Shown: in pieces, positions 1 through 9,639 of the stretch
Layout: each line of letters begins with the position of its first letter
Numbering within the stretch: position 1 is the first letter of the stretch
Source: Cordylochernes scorpioides
Lineage: Eukaryota; Arthropoda; Arachnida; Pseudoscorpiones; Chernetidae
DNA length: 64,000 bases
Direction of reading: 5' to 3'
NCBI GenBank assembly: GCA_030710605.1
Contig: CP092879.1
Coordinates: 46,478,735-46,542,734 of the forward strand
Translations under genes and position numbers: made by a program
The notes under the pieces: model-generated
The model's input: only the letters and a program-made list of their open reading frames with translations
What the model was told of the DNA's origin: nothing
Database searches by the model: none

Positions 1-1116
1 GCTGCTCTAATCTCCCTCTCCAGAGTCCTTCCTCTCGATCTGGAAATCTTGGCTAAAACTGAGCTATACCTTAAAAAGTATGGATTGGTTGACGCTGAAA
101 TTCCACTCGAGCCTCCTCCCTTTCCACATCCTCTCCCCTACCCCCCCTATTACTCCGCTCCCAGTAATATTCCTGCTCTTTTCTTCCACGTGGCATACTA
201 TACAGATGGTTCCAAAACCAGAGATGGAGTTGGCGCCGGCGTGTACAGGTTCTCTTGTCTCGATTGTGCACCTGAAATACGTGAATCTCATGTTCTGTCC
301 CCTCATTGTTCTGTCTTTCAGGCGGAAGCCCTTGGATTGGTTAAGGCTCTTGAAAACGCAACCACTTTACCTAATCATCTAACCTTAGGATTCTTCCTGG
401 ACAACCTCTCAGTCGTGAAGTCACTTCTGAACTCTAAGACTGGTAATTACCTTATTGACAGAGCTCTGCTACTGATTTCGCGATTGAATCGCAACGGGAA
501 CAGATGCACCATACAATGGATCAAGGGCCACAGTGGGAACGTGGGTAATGACATTGCGGACACACTCGCAAAGCGGGGTGCTGAGTCTGCTGACCCAAGC
601 TGTTACAAACTCGCTCCTTTGTCGTTTGTAAAATCGGCAATCTACGGCCGGGCGCGTGAAGCATGGGAAAGCAGATTCCTCTCTCTAGCTCCTTCTATCC
701 ACACCCGCTTTGGCCTTACTCCAATGAGTCTTTTAGACAAAAGGTATGCGTACATCGTCCCTAGCGAGCACATTGTGGTAGGCCTGCTAACGGGACACAC
801 GTGGACGGACAGTTTCGCCCACAGGATAGGCGTCATTGACGATCCTTCCTGCCCTTACTGCGACGCCGACAGGGAAGAAACTCTGTCTCACATCGTGCTT
901 GAGTGCAGCAGTCTTGATGCCCTTAGATTCCCCCTTCTTTCCACCTGTGCAGAAGAATTAGGGTACACTCCGCGGTCACTCAAAGACTTTATTTTCAACA
1001 GGAGCACTTGGCGAGCCTGCCTGGAGTTCCTAAAGGCCTCTGATAGACTTAAGCCACGCGTCCGCGCGGAGGATTCCGATCACCTAAGTGACCTGGACTC
1101 CTCACCTCATGGTTAA
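1..1116 (+). CDS. RNase H and C-terminal zinc motif of an I-like non-LTR retrotransposon (5' cut by window)
   Basis: The frame is open from base 1, so the start lies outside the window; the TTG at 49 is only an internal codon. A type I RNase H domain is visible: YYTDGS (first Asp near residue 53 counted from base 49), AEAL (Glu), a DNLSV segment (Asp) and KGHSGNVGNDIAD (His plus last Asp). A C-terminal CX2CX9HX4C motif (CPYC...HIVLEC) follows, as in I, Jockey and R1 clade elements. RNase H removes the RNA strand during target-primed reverse transcription. Endonuclease and reverse transcriptase would lie upstream, outside the window. No stop or frameshift interrupts the visible part, so this copy may be young. 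The clade call (I rather than R1) rests on RNase H plus the (TAA)n tail downstream. Confidence 0.85.
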   Translation, partial: AALISLSRVLPLDLEILAKTELYLKKYGLVDAEIPLEPPPFPHPLPYPPYYSAPSNIPALFFHVAYYTDGSKTRDGVGAGVYRFSCLDCAPEIRESHVLSPHCSVFQAEALGLVKALENATTLPNHLTLGFFLDNLSVVKSLLNSKTGNYLIDRALLLISRLNRNGNRCTIQWIKGHSGNVGNDIADTLAKRGAESADPSCYKLAPLSFVKSAIYGRAREAWESRFLSLAPSIHTRFGLTPMSLLDKRYAYIVPSEHIVVGLLTGHTWTDSFAHRIGVIDDPSCPYCDADREETLSHIVLECSSLDALRFPLLSTCAEELGYTPRSLKDFIFNRSTWRACLEFLKASDRLKPRVRAEDSDHLSDLDSSPHG

Positions 1117-1462
1117 CACCGGTCATTGGCGGCCGCTCGTAGACGTAACTCTGGCATGTGCCGCTGTTTAAGATCGGTTTCGCGACCTGCCCTGCGTATG
1201 TGATCGCCCCTGACGCTGTCTCTGTAACCCAAGGACAGAGGGCAAATGGTTTGGCGATTCGACGGCGCAGGCTGCTCGAGAAATCGACTTACGCAGCGAC
1301 CCATTTGAACGCGCTATGCAATCCATGGTGTACTTTTCTGGTTGGTCGTCTTAGCACTGGTACCCCACCAGTATTCTTATCCAAAACTTTAATATATTCA
1401 TTTTTACAAAAAAAAAAAAAAAATAATAATAATAATAATAAATAAATAAAAATAAAATAATA
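1117..1462 (+). mobile_element. 3' UTR and A/(TAA)n tail of the I-like element
   Basis: About 290 bases of non-coding sequence follow the stop codon and end in a run of A followed by TAA, TAAA and similar units (about 1408-1462). A (TAA)n tail is known for I-clade elements and marks the 3' end of the insertion. The 5' target-site duplication lies outside the window, so the boundary cannot be confirmed. Confidence 0.7.
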
Positions 1463-1464
1463 AT

Positions 1465-1890
1465 CTATCTTTTCCCATCAGTTGCTGAATCATTCTCGCT
1501 TTATCTAATATTCTTATCTAAACAACAGTTGTCTTTCTTTTATTTTCCCTGGCCTGGGGAATCTAACCTTTTTGAACAGCCTTGGTTGCGTGCAGCACCT
1601 TGATACTTTACATCGTGCATTGCGGCTTGTCTGCCTGCTACAAACCTGCTACGCCTGCTTCAACACCATTGAACCCGTCTCTGCCACCCCCTGAACTCCG
1701 CGGATCACCACCCTGCTCCCCCCCCCCCCCCCCCCCGGTCCTCCTCTACATCCCGGCTCTCCTGGCCTCACCTGGCGATGATCCCTGGCCACCCATCCCC
1801 AGGCCCCTCCAACTATGCTTTGTATATATTCCGCTTTATGCGTCCATCGGGGCTCAAAAATCATTCATTTTGGTTAGCAGCCCCGTAAAA
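1465..1890. repeat. Dispersed repeat, interrupted; second copy at 57271-57500
   Basis: Bases 1465-1650 and 1841-1890 match 57275-57451 and 57452-57500 (shared landmarks CTGGCCTGGGGAATCTAACC and GGGCTCAAAAATCA). The 1651-1840 segment is absent from the other copy, so it is an insertion here; it contains a 19-C homopolymer at 1718-1736. Neither copy has a convincing reading frame. Confidence 0.7.
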
Positions 1891-1896
1891 TAAAGA

Positions 1897-3528
1897 TATT
1901 TTCTCTTTTAGGAAATACACTGATCGGTATTTTGTAAAATCATCTTTGAAACACACAAAGTATCTCATCCCTCCTTTCGAAACCTCCTGCATAGGGCCAC
2001 ATACATCTACATGAATTAAGTTTCCAGGTTGAGTAGAAGCATATTGTTCTCTTGATCCAAAACTCAGTCTATGTTGTTTGCCATAAATGCATGCCTCGCA
2101 AGGTTCATTGTCCATGACTGCATCTATTCCTTGTTCTTTAAGCCATTTTTGAACATGCCTTTTATTTTGATGTCCAAATCTTTCATGCCATAGTTGTAGC
2201 ATATTGACATTTTGGGTTTTGGCTAAATTGACTTCTGCAGCATTTTCAGGTTTGATACTTGTTATTAACATACCATACAAGCCTCCTGGTAGTCTTTTCC
2301 CTTCTACAATAACTTCTCCAGTTGTTGTCTTAAAAAGTTTACAACCTTTTTTATCCATTTTCATTTCAAACCCTTTATCCAATGTGGACTGTAATGACAT
2401 CACATTACGACTGAAATTGGGAACATACCATACATCAGTTAGGTAGTGAGTTTGCCATTTACCTTTTACGCAAGTTTCAATTGTTATAGTTCCACTTCCA
2501 TAAGCTATCAATTTTTCATTACTTCCAACTTTAACAGTCTGTTGGGTAGGAAAATCCTTATAAGAAGTATAAAAACTTGCATTTCTTGTAATGTGGTTAG
2601 TAGCTCCTGAGTCACCAATCCAAATGTCTTCATCTTGTTCATTGAATCTTTCACTGATTAAACTTTCACTTAATTTTGAATTAAGTTTTAATTTAGTTTC
2701 ATCCTTTTCTTTTTCCTTTAGTTTCTTCTGTTTTGCATACCTACAATCTTTGGCCAAGTGTCCTTTTCTATGACAAAAGTAACATTCTCTTGTTTCTCTT
2801 GTTTTCTGAAAATTTTCATTACTTTTGGTAGCTTTTCCTTTCATATTTTGCTTATTTTCATATGCATTTGCCATTAGTGCTGTCGAACTTGATGCGCTGC
2901 ATTCATCTCGCTGTTGAATTCTTATTTCGAGTAACCGAAGCCTTTGTGTGAGATTGTCTACAGAACGTTCTTCTTTAGACACTGATTCCCAAACACTTTT
3001 AAAATCAAAATATTCATCAGGCAAGGTGTTTATGATTCTGCACATCAGCATGGATTCTGGCAATTTCAAATTTTCTTGTTTAGTAAGTTCATTTTGCATA
3101 TCATTCCATAAACTTTCTAGTTTTGAAATGTGCTTTGAAATATCATCTGTAGGATCCTTCTTAAAATTAAAGAATTGATTATAGAGCATGTCTAATCTTT
3201 GACCAGAGCTTTGCTCATAGACACTTAACAATTTGTCCCACATATCTTTAGCACTTGAGCAGGGAATGATTAGTTGACTCACATCAGGCATCACACTTGT
3301 TGTAAATAACAATTGGGATATTGCATCTTCACTTTCCCATTTTACATATGCCTCTTTTTCTTCATTTGTTTCTTGTTTTATTGGCTTTCTATATGTTCCA
3401 TCAACAACGCCTATTACTTTGTTTATTGTTAAAAGCAATTTTATATTTTTCTTATATTCTGGCCAGTTTATTAATCCTTCCAATTTAGGAATATTCATAC
3501 CCATTTTAATATTATCCATTCCAGCCAT
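1897..3528 (-). pseudogene. Ty1/copia gag-pol, truncated in the integrase core
   Basis: The open frame runs from an ATG at 3528 (preferred over the upstream in-frame ATG at 3558 because the copia gag-like N-terminus MAGMDNIKMG starts here). In order: a Gag region (about residues 1-190), a CCHC zinc knuckle (CYFCHRKGHLAKDC, near 250), the aspartic protease motif IWIGDSGATNHIT (near 310), a GAG-pre-integrase HHCC motif (HERFGH...CEACIYGK) and the start of the integrase core (HVDVCGPM, then KDDFTKY). At FLKEK the frame runs into an unrelated repeat and stops at 1861. Most of integrase, all of reverse transcriptase and RNase H are missing. The remaining 540 or so codons have no stop, so truncation was recent relative to decay. 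The element cannot be autonomous. Confidence 0.9.
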
Positions 3529-3617
3529 TACTAATATAAATTTTAACGTAATAAACAAAATAGAATTCTTTTTAGGCTTACCGTTGCTTCGTTTTATTTA
3601 TATTTCGCAGTGAATGC

Positions 3618-3635
3618 GTGGTTGGGTCCATAACC
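3618..3635 (-). other. Copia-type primer-binding site
   Basis: On the minus strand this reads GGTTATGGACCCAACCAC, close to the Drosophila copia primer-binding site, which pairs with an internal part of initiator tRNA-Met. It lies about 90 bases upstream of the gag ATG and directly adjacent to a CAACA end of a putative 5' LTR. Base pairing with this species' tRNA was not tested. Confidence 0.6.
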
Positions 3636-3840
3636 TGTTGTGTTTTAACTTTAAAAGCACACAAAAAATATAATAACTTGAATTTGTTTATTCAAGTATC
3701 AAAAAACAAAGCTTTACATATAGAACAAATAATAATTAAGAAGAAGAAAGAAACATTTTAGGAAAAGGCAAAAACAAACAAAAGTACTGGTCAAAAAGAA
3801 ACATTTAAAATCACAGATTAATATCTTCAACAATAAATAA
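3636..3840 (-). repeat. Probable 5' LTR of the copia element (outer end unclear)
   Basis: The LTR must end at 3636, next to the primer-binding site, where the minus strand ends in CAACA (TGTTG on plus). The distal boundary is not resolved because the 3' LTR was lost with the truncation. The segment is AT-rich with several A-runs. Confidence 0.4.
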
Positions 3841-4380
3841 GAAAGTACGAATGGCCCAGGGTAACCGTGGGGTCAGCGGAGGAAGAAACAGGCGGGGAAG
3901 AACAGGCGGTCTGGGACATCGGCAGTACGAGAAGAAGCGGCAAGTTGTCTCCGGGAGTGTCGCAGTGTGGATGATCCTGGAAGAGGGTGCTAGAGAAGTT
4001 AACCCGACCTGGACGGAAGCCGGCTGTTGGTGAGGAAGATCCTTCTGGTGGAGGACATTGGAGCCAAGTGTATTGTAATCCACAAGATATCCGAGAGATA
4101 GGGATCCCAGGGTGAAGTTGTGGAAATATGAATGGACTCCACCAGCTACGGGAGGATGGCCCACGTGTGTGTGGGGGAGGACAGGCGCCACGACGGCATT
4201 CCAATGTGGGAGGAGAAGGACAGTTTTAGACAGATCTGCGGTGACAGGAGACGTGGCAAGTTGGCTACGGGAAGTGGGCTCCGGGCGTGTGGCCGGCCGT
4301 ATGGACTGACCGGGAAGACGGTGACGAGGAGGATCCCTCTGGTGGCGGTCAATGGAGGCAAGTTTATCTACTGTATATAG
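3841..4380. other. GC-rich block with an imperfect internal duplication, unassigned
   Basis: The composition differs sharply from the AT-rich surroundings. Two modules repeat imperfectly: GCAAGTTG-type sequence near 3941 and 4257 (offset about 316) and GAGGAAGATCC/GAGGAGGATCC at 4032 and 4326 (offset 294). In one forward frame the second pair encodes similar peptides (RKILLVEDIG and RRIPLVAVNG), which hints at a duplicated coding module, but stop codons interrupt it. I do not recognise the family. Confidence 0.35.
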
Positions 4381-4423
4381 TTAGTAATCTCATTTTTAAA
4401 GCTCTTATAATAAATATACCGTA

Positions 4424-4637
4424 CTAAGCTGTATCCACAACGAACCCACATTGTTTTCTTAGAAACCTTGTACGCAAACATCGATGGCTAAGAAGCGTCG
4501 TAACAGTATCCTTAATTCCACTAGCAGCTGCTGGTAAAAAAGTGGGTCGTGCTAAGTTGTATCTACATAGAACCCCAACCTTGTTTTTTAGAAGCCTTGT
4601 ACGTAAACAACGACAGCTGAAAAAGGTCGTAACTATA
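4424..4637. repeat. Two-unit diverged tandem duplication, period about 127 bp
   Basis: CTAAGCTGTATCCAC...CCTTGTACGCAAACA (4424-4506) recurs in altered form at 4551-4637 (CTAAGTTGTATCTAC...CCTTGTACGTAAACA). Only two units are present. Confidence 0.65.
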
Positions 4638-5760
4638 TATATTCCGTTCTCTTCAATTAACTATAGATTGAAACCACTGATGTCGATGGCTTGGAGCCAG
4701 TGGCATGAACGCAACTGGAAGACTGGCTCGGGGCTGTCCCTCGAGCAACCGATTCCTTACAGATCCTTGTTTCACTCTGGGGCCAACAGAATTTATCCTA
4801 AATATAGAGTACGATGTGTGATATAATATAAATGCTTTAAATAGATTTGACCCTTGACCAATGTTATTATTGTTTTTATAAATATGTAAAATAAGTCTAG
4901 ATGATTTTTAATATTAGGTATGTTGTACTCTGTTAATTAAATAAATAAGTCTTTTATAGAGATATATCTTTCTTCAGTAAAAATAATAAACAAAACATAT
5001 TACAGGATGCATCACAGCAACGCGGCGAATATGAAGGTCTTCTCTTTCAGTAGTGGTCCATGTTGGGACAGACCCCGATTTATATTTTCAGGACAGTATC
5101 TTACCATAACCAATGATATCATGCAGAGTGGATATATATCTCTCTAACAAATCTTTCTGAAATATAACGAAAAGAAATTTCACCATTTCATAGCCTTATT
5201 ACACGGCCTCGTTCAAACTTTGTTTCCATAAAGATATCTCTGTGACCGTTAGTATAATTATTTTAAAATTTGAAGATAAAATGGTAACATACTAGTTTGC
5301 AAGTGTTGAGAATTGAGTGGAATGACCTTAGTTGTAGGAAATAAGCTAACGCAGACGTCAGGGGACGAGACAAAGTGTTTTATCTAATTGCTATAATTAT
5401 TCGCCGTAAAGCATTGAGGTGAGAAATGTGTTGGAAGATAATGATGGCATAGAGTTCCAAATTGATTGCCACTGCTGATTTGACTGATCATGTGTGACCG
5501 GCATGGAATCCCATCCTTCAAATTGATATACGGAACCTGTATAACACAATGCTTGCACGCTTGGATGCTTGCATTACTAATCGTGATTATATCACAGCTT
5601 ATTGTACCACCGTTTTACACTTGAAATGAATTTTATCGCGTCCTATTTTATCTGTGACCTTGATACTATATAACAGATTGCCTCTGTCTCTCTTTTAAAA
5701 AATACACGGAGGCATCAAGACTTTCCACTTCCTTAAGTTTGTCCATGAGTGTATACATAA
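4638..5760. other. Intergenic sequence, nothing recognised
   Basis: AT-rich sequence with no reading frame, terminal repeat or RNA fold that I can support. Confidence 0.4.
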
Positions 5761-6215
5761 AAAATTCAATACTACGGACGGAACTCAAAAAGGTACTGTA
5801 CTTAGCGAGGCCAAACGGAGTCCAAAACGGGAGGGCTCGGACAGCAACCTGGCCATGAACTCTCGTAGAAGTCTGTGGGTTGATTGGTCGACCCCATGGA
5901 TCCAGACCATAAAGGCGGGCGCGAGGGGCCAAACAATGGCCGCTCGGTGCATGGAGAATGCATCATTCCTTTGGCAAGGTGGCTAGAGAAAATGGAACGG
6001 CTTATGGACCGAAAGGTCTGGGTGGCCATTACTCCTAGGATGTACTTAGCCAGGCGAACAGACTTCGGTCTTGGTAGCCCACTATCCAATGGTTCCAGGC
6101 GTTCAAGCAATACTAGTTTAGGTAGTCATTCCATCCAACGATGTTCTTATTAGCTCCGGCTTAGGGACCGAAAGGTCTGGGAAGCAATCTGCTTCTAGGA
6201 TATACTTATTAGCCC
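5761..6215 (+). mobile_element. Two 3'-UTR copies of an R1-like non-LTR element
   Basis: The string GGACCGAAAGGTCTGGG followed by a CTAGGATRTAC-type end occurs at about 6005 and 6165, and again at 40193-40240 downstream of the R1-like pseudogene. These look like 5'-truncated insertions that keep only the 3' UTR. GACC-GAAA-GGTC folds as a hairpin with a GNRA tetraloop. No coding sequence is retained; reading frames on either strand here are non-coding. Confidence 0.55.
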
Positions 6216-6349
6216 CGCAGTCCCTGCTGGGCGTATTATGTCTCCTTTTATGAACAAGCTTGTTGCGGCTAAAGGCCATCGATATACAAAACCATTCTAA
6301 CTCGTTGATGAAGAGGGCGGGCTTTTCTACTGTCTGGTTAGTGATCAAG

Positions 6350-6525
6350 TACATAGGACATGTACAAGAGAGTGTGTGGCCTTGCATGCAGATTCTCAAA
6401 AGACGGCAAGAAAACTTGTCAGCTTCAACACTGAGTTATGGGGAAGTGGAGGGAGGGAGGGGGTTCCCTGCCCCGGTTCATTCCCCTGGTATGGTACAAG
6501 ACGATGAATATAAATTCGCCCTCCT
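6350..6525 (+). repeat. Dispersed repeat, also at 8215-8370
   Basis: The two stretches share GTGTGTGGCCTTG, GGCAAGAAAACTTGTC, CTTCAACACTGAGTTA and TTCCCTGCCCC. In the 8.2-kb copy the sequence runs straight into a ribozyme-like repeat, so the two repeats may belong to one composite element. Confidence 0.65.
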
Positions 6526-6545
6526 ACCTACCAGGGAGCTGTAAG

Positions 6546-6884
6546 GTTCGCTAAGCTAGAAAGACATTTTTTTTGACAATTTAAACAATTTTATTGATTA
6601 TTCTAATCAATTTTTACAAAGGTTGGAAAAAATATATAATAAAATAGTAAATAAAGGGTAGATAAAATGTAAGGTAATATATATAGTTGTGTATGTGTAC
6701 ACATTTCTTCAGCAAGGAAGGTTTCCCCACCTTGAGAGAGTCCTCCTCCAGACAAGGTCTTCTTGAACACTCCTCAGTGTTCCTCAATGAACACTCCTCT
6801 AGCTAAGCTCGAAATAAGGCTACCAACTTATAGACCTTCTAGGTCTGGATGATCAATCGATCTTAAGATTTTTTTTATTAGCCA
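6546..6884. other. AT-rich spacer, nothing recognised
   Basis: A short imperfect duplication of the phrase AACACTCCTC occurs near 6755-6800; otherwise no feature can be supported. Confidence 0.35.
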
Positions 6885-7060
6885 CAGGGAACCATAATAA
6901 TGCCACGTGGAAAATTAGGAAAGACAAACTTCGGGATGACACTCTTCTCTCTTTTAAGGTAACCCGAATTCCTGGAGTGATGATGACACAGCAATTTATT
7001 CAAGGCAAGAACAAACTATGAATGATAAAAAAAAATAAACAATAAGGGAAGTTTACATAC
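6885..7060 (+). repeat. Repeat with conserved MPRGKLGKT mini-frame
   Basis: ATGCCACGTGGAAAATTAGG begins a short frame reading MPRGKLGKT. Related sequence occurs at 19410-19515 and, inverted, at 59500-59835. All three end in a similar AAGGGAAGTTT or GAGGGAAATTT phrase. The E-box CACGTG is part of the unit. Function unknown; probably a non-autonomous element. Confidence 0.55.
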
Positions 7061-7559
7061 CCTGATACTCTGTTAATAAAATAATAAATACTTTTCTACA
7101 ATATCATAAAGATAAATTTATCATAAAAAGGAAGACTAATATTTGTGCAGAAAAGCTCGAAGCATGTATATTTATAAATATTCCCAGTTTGTTATTTACT
7201 GTAATCACATAGCCTCAATAGAGAATTAGCATTAACCAATAATTCATTTTTTAAAACTGTACTATGTAAATCAGTTTTTGCATATCTGTCTTATATTTCC
7301 TGCTTCGGGAAAACTTCAGTAGTGTAGGTATACCTGTCGAAGGGCTGTTGAGTCCGAAAACTTGTATTGCCGTTATATATAAATAAACTTTTCCCTCAGC
7401 GAATTGTCTTTTATTAATATTTATAAATATATTTATATGTGTTTCTACTATCGTCAGAAGCTTATATCCATAGTTCTATCTCTCTCTTAAACACTTTTAC
7501 CAAGGATTCCTACAAAGTACTGGATATTTAAAAGCAAAATAACCCAAATCAATATTTAT
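7061..7559. other. AT-rich sequence with a degenerate Penelope-type terminus
   Basis: Around 7333-7392 the text CCTGTCGAAGGGCTG, CCGAAAAC, then AAATAAA resembles the better preserved terminus at 13556-13610. The remainder is unassigned. Confidence 0.3.
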
Positions 7560-7690
7560 ATCTGTATGGTAGATTAAACCGCTGGTAGGGTCCATAGTTT
7601 ATTAGCCTGGATATCAATATTTTTAAACATTGCAGTAAAAAAAGTAGAAATTTGTTTTGGCTGAAAAAAAATAAAAAAATCTGAAGATTG
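7560..7690 (+). repeat. Strongly diverged copy of the ribozyme-bearing repeat
   Basis: TATGGTAGATTAAA, CCGCTGG and GCAGTAAAAAAAGTAGAAATTTG align with the 28.6-kb copy, but GAAA and CTGATGA are lost. Relic only. Confidence 0.5.
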
Positions 7691-8149
7691 GAAGTTGATT
7701 CAGAGAAAAACATAGTCACATCAAACCAGTTTAACCAGTTTTTAAACTAGTTTAGAATCAATAAAATTGTTTAAATTGTCAAATTGTAAACCAATAGTTT
7801 ATTTAAACTCCTGACTTTGAAGAGAATGACAGGAATTCACTAGGAAAGAAATTATTTGGTTGATGTAGCTGTGCTTTTCTCTAAAAGAAAAATAATTCCT
7901 CAAAAGCCTTTATATTTCGAAATATAAAAGAAAGGCGTCAATACCTTGATAAGGAGAAATGTAGAAATCATCAAGGGCGGCTTCTAAATACGAGGCGGCC
8001 ATGTTGAGTCAACAGGAAAAATATGGCATTTGACAGATGGGACACTTGACCTCAAAGAAACCTCAATACGCGCGAGAAGAAGGACAGAAGGATCAACTAA
8101 GTAATAAAACATTTTGTTCATACCAACATACCATAAAGATAAATATATA

Positions 8150-8520
8150 TAGCGCGCCATCTGTTATGAAAATTAGAAACTATTTTAGACGCGTAAGATT
8201 CTACCGTCTGATTAAGGATCAAGGACATAGGACACGAGTGTGTGGCCTTGTGTGCAGATTCCCAAAGGCGGCAAGAAAACTTGTCTGCTTCAACACTGAG
8301 TTAGGGGAAAGGGGGAGGGGCGGAGGTTCCCTGCCCCAGTTCATCCCCCTGATATGGTCCAAGATGATTAAACTGGCGAAACCGCTGGGAGGGTTCACCA
8401 CTGATGAGCCAGGCCCTCCCATTAATTTTTCCATTGCAGTAAGGGCAGTAGAAATTTTTTAATTTCAAAAGAATCTTACGCGTCTAAAATAGTTTCTAAT
8501 TTTCATAAATATATCTGTAA
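8150..8520 (+). repeat. Fold-back element enclosing a ribozyme-like core
   Basis: The left arm (GCGCCATCTGTTATG, then AATTAGAAACTATTTTAGAC, 8154-8206) is inverted at 8462-8510. Between the arms lie the repeat shared with 6350-6525 and the ribozyme-like core. The sequence GCGCCATCTGTTATC marks the edge of several family members (13002, 28463 and, inverted, 57187). Confidence 0.65.
8352..8420 (+). ncRNA. Permuted hammerhead-like motif, stem III 5' strand lost
   Basis: Present: TGGT (8355-8358), CTGGC-GAAA-CCGCT (8373-8386), ACCA-CTGATGA-GCCAG (8397-8412) and GGGAGGG/CCCTCCC. The AGCGGT strand expected before the cleavage site is replaced by unrelated sequence, so this copy should be inactive. 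Confidence 0.5.
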
Positions 8521-8990
8521 ATAGTTTATTTCATTCAAAAAAGGAAAGCATGCTTTAACGCGGTCGCGTTTCATCAGTCCACTAGCTCCGCAAAGAGGTG
8601 TAACATACAATGTAGATTCACATGAATAAATTTAAAACAAAATAAAAAAATGAATACAAATTTCAACTGTAGAAGGTTAGGAGACAATTTAAATGAATTA
8701 TCTGCATTGAATATGCTGGAACTGTTGGGGTAGATCAATTCTTCTGTTTATGCTGTTATTCTCTTTGGAGATTAAAGATTGTAGAATGAGTCTATTGTAT
8801 ATGGAGAATATGTTATGGAAATGACATCTTGTAGGTTGAATTGATCTGTAGAATTTTCGTGCTGGAATATTAAGGATTTGTTATCTTGGTTTCTGATATT
8901 ACGGCTATGTTCTTTAATTCTTATGTCTATTGATCTGCTGGTCTCTCCTATGTAAGAGACGGTGGTGTGTCGCTTTATTAGTCCAGCGAT
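8517..8990 (-). pseudogene. Penelope-like element, GIY-YIG C-terminus and terminal repeat
   Basis: The minus strand encodes a GIY-YIG endonuclease start (VSYIGETSRSIDIRIKEH) followed by KSLIFQHENSTDQFN. GIY-YIG is the endonuclease of Penelope-like retroelements. The reverse transcriptase is absent. Downstream on the same strand comes a terminus with GGACTGATGAAACGCG and GCATGCTTTCC, resembling the hammerhead-like termini reported for this class. An inverted relative lies at 12030-12550. Confidence 0.7.
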
Positions 8991-9170
8991 GGCCCAGAAA
9001 GTATTTCGAAGTTAGTGTTTATTGGTATTACTTAATAGCCACATTTTTAGAGGAAGACAAGAAGACAACACCCTAGAATGTCTATTAGGTTCTCATTGAC
9101 TTCCGCCGATCTGCCGCGCCACGCAGCGGTGGTCATCTCCAGGCTGGAAGGAAGTCTCTCGGCCCCCCAC
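8991..9170. repeat. Repeat flanking Penelope fragments, inverted copy near 29205-29440
   Basis: CCGCCGATCTGCCGCGCCAC, CTAGAATGTCTATT and AAGTCTCTCGGCCCC recur in reverse orientation around 29205-29345. In both places the unit borders Penelope-type sequence, so it may be an upstream part of that element or an old shared target. Confidence 0.6.
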
Positions 9171-9639
9171 AAGACATTGTCGGCAGGAGATGGAGTATAT
9201 GACGTTCTGCTTGTTTATCGACTCTGTATTATTGGATTTGGGATTTATGATGATCTGTGTGTGAATTATATAAAAAAATCCATAACCAAATCCAATAATA
9301 AATCTAAAATGCTCATATGAGCTGTCAGATATGCCAATTTTATTTTTAATATCACCACATGACCTTTTTATATTTGTTTCTTAAAATTTTCACATACACA
9401 TAGATATAAAGAATATAAATACAAATCTATATCTGCCTGAAGGTATTTGAAACAGAATATTGAAGTATAATATATAAATTACTATTTATTTTGAATTTTG
9501 ACCGTTTTATTTTTGCTTGTAATCCTAAGGATATTTGAGATAAGAATCTGGTTATTTGAATTTCTCTTCTTTCTTTGAGATCTTAAACAATCCATTAAAG
9601 TCTCCATTCTCAACAGTTTACGAGATGTGAAATCCTGCA
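9171..9639. other. AT-rich spacer, nothing recognised
   Basis: A short inverted pair (CCAATAATAAATC near 9290 and GATTTGGGATTTATGATG near 9234) is visible; nothing else can be supported. Confidence 0.3.

Noticed and set aside
1861-1896. Genuine C-terminus of the copia polyprotein
   Set aside because: The last dozen residues are encoded by a repeat that also occurs at 57.45-57.5 kb, so they are read-through.
4146-4361. Minus-strand protein-coding gene in the GC-rich block
   Set aside because: Several overlapping frames of similar length on both strands, no motif, Pro/Ser-rich translations typical of GC-rich non-coding DNA.
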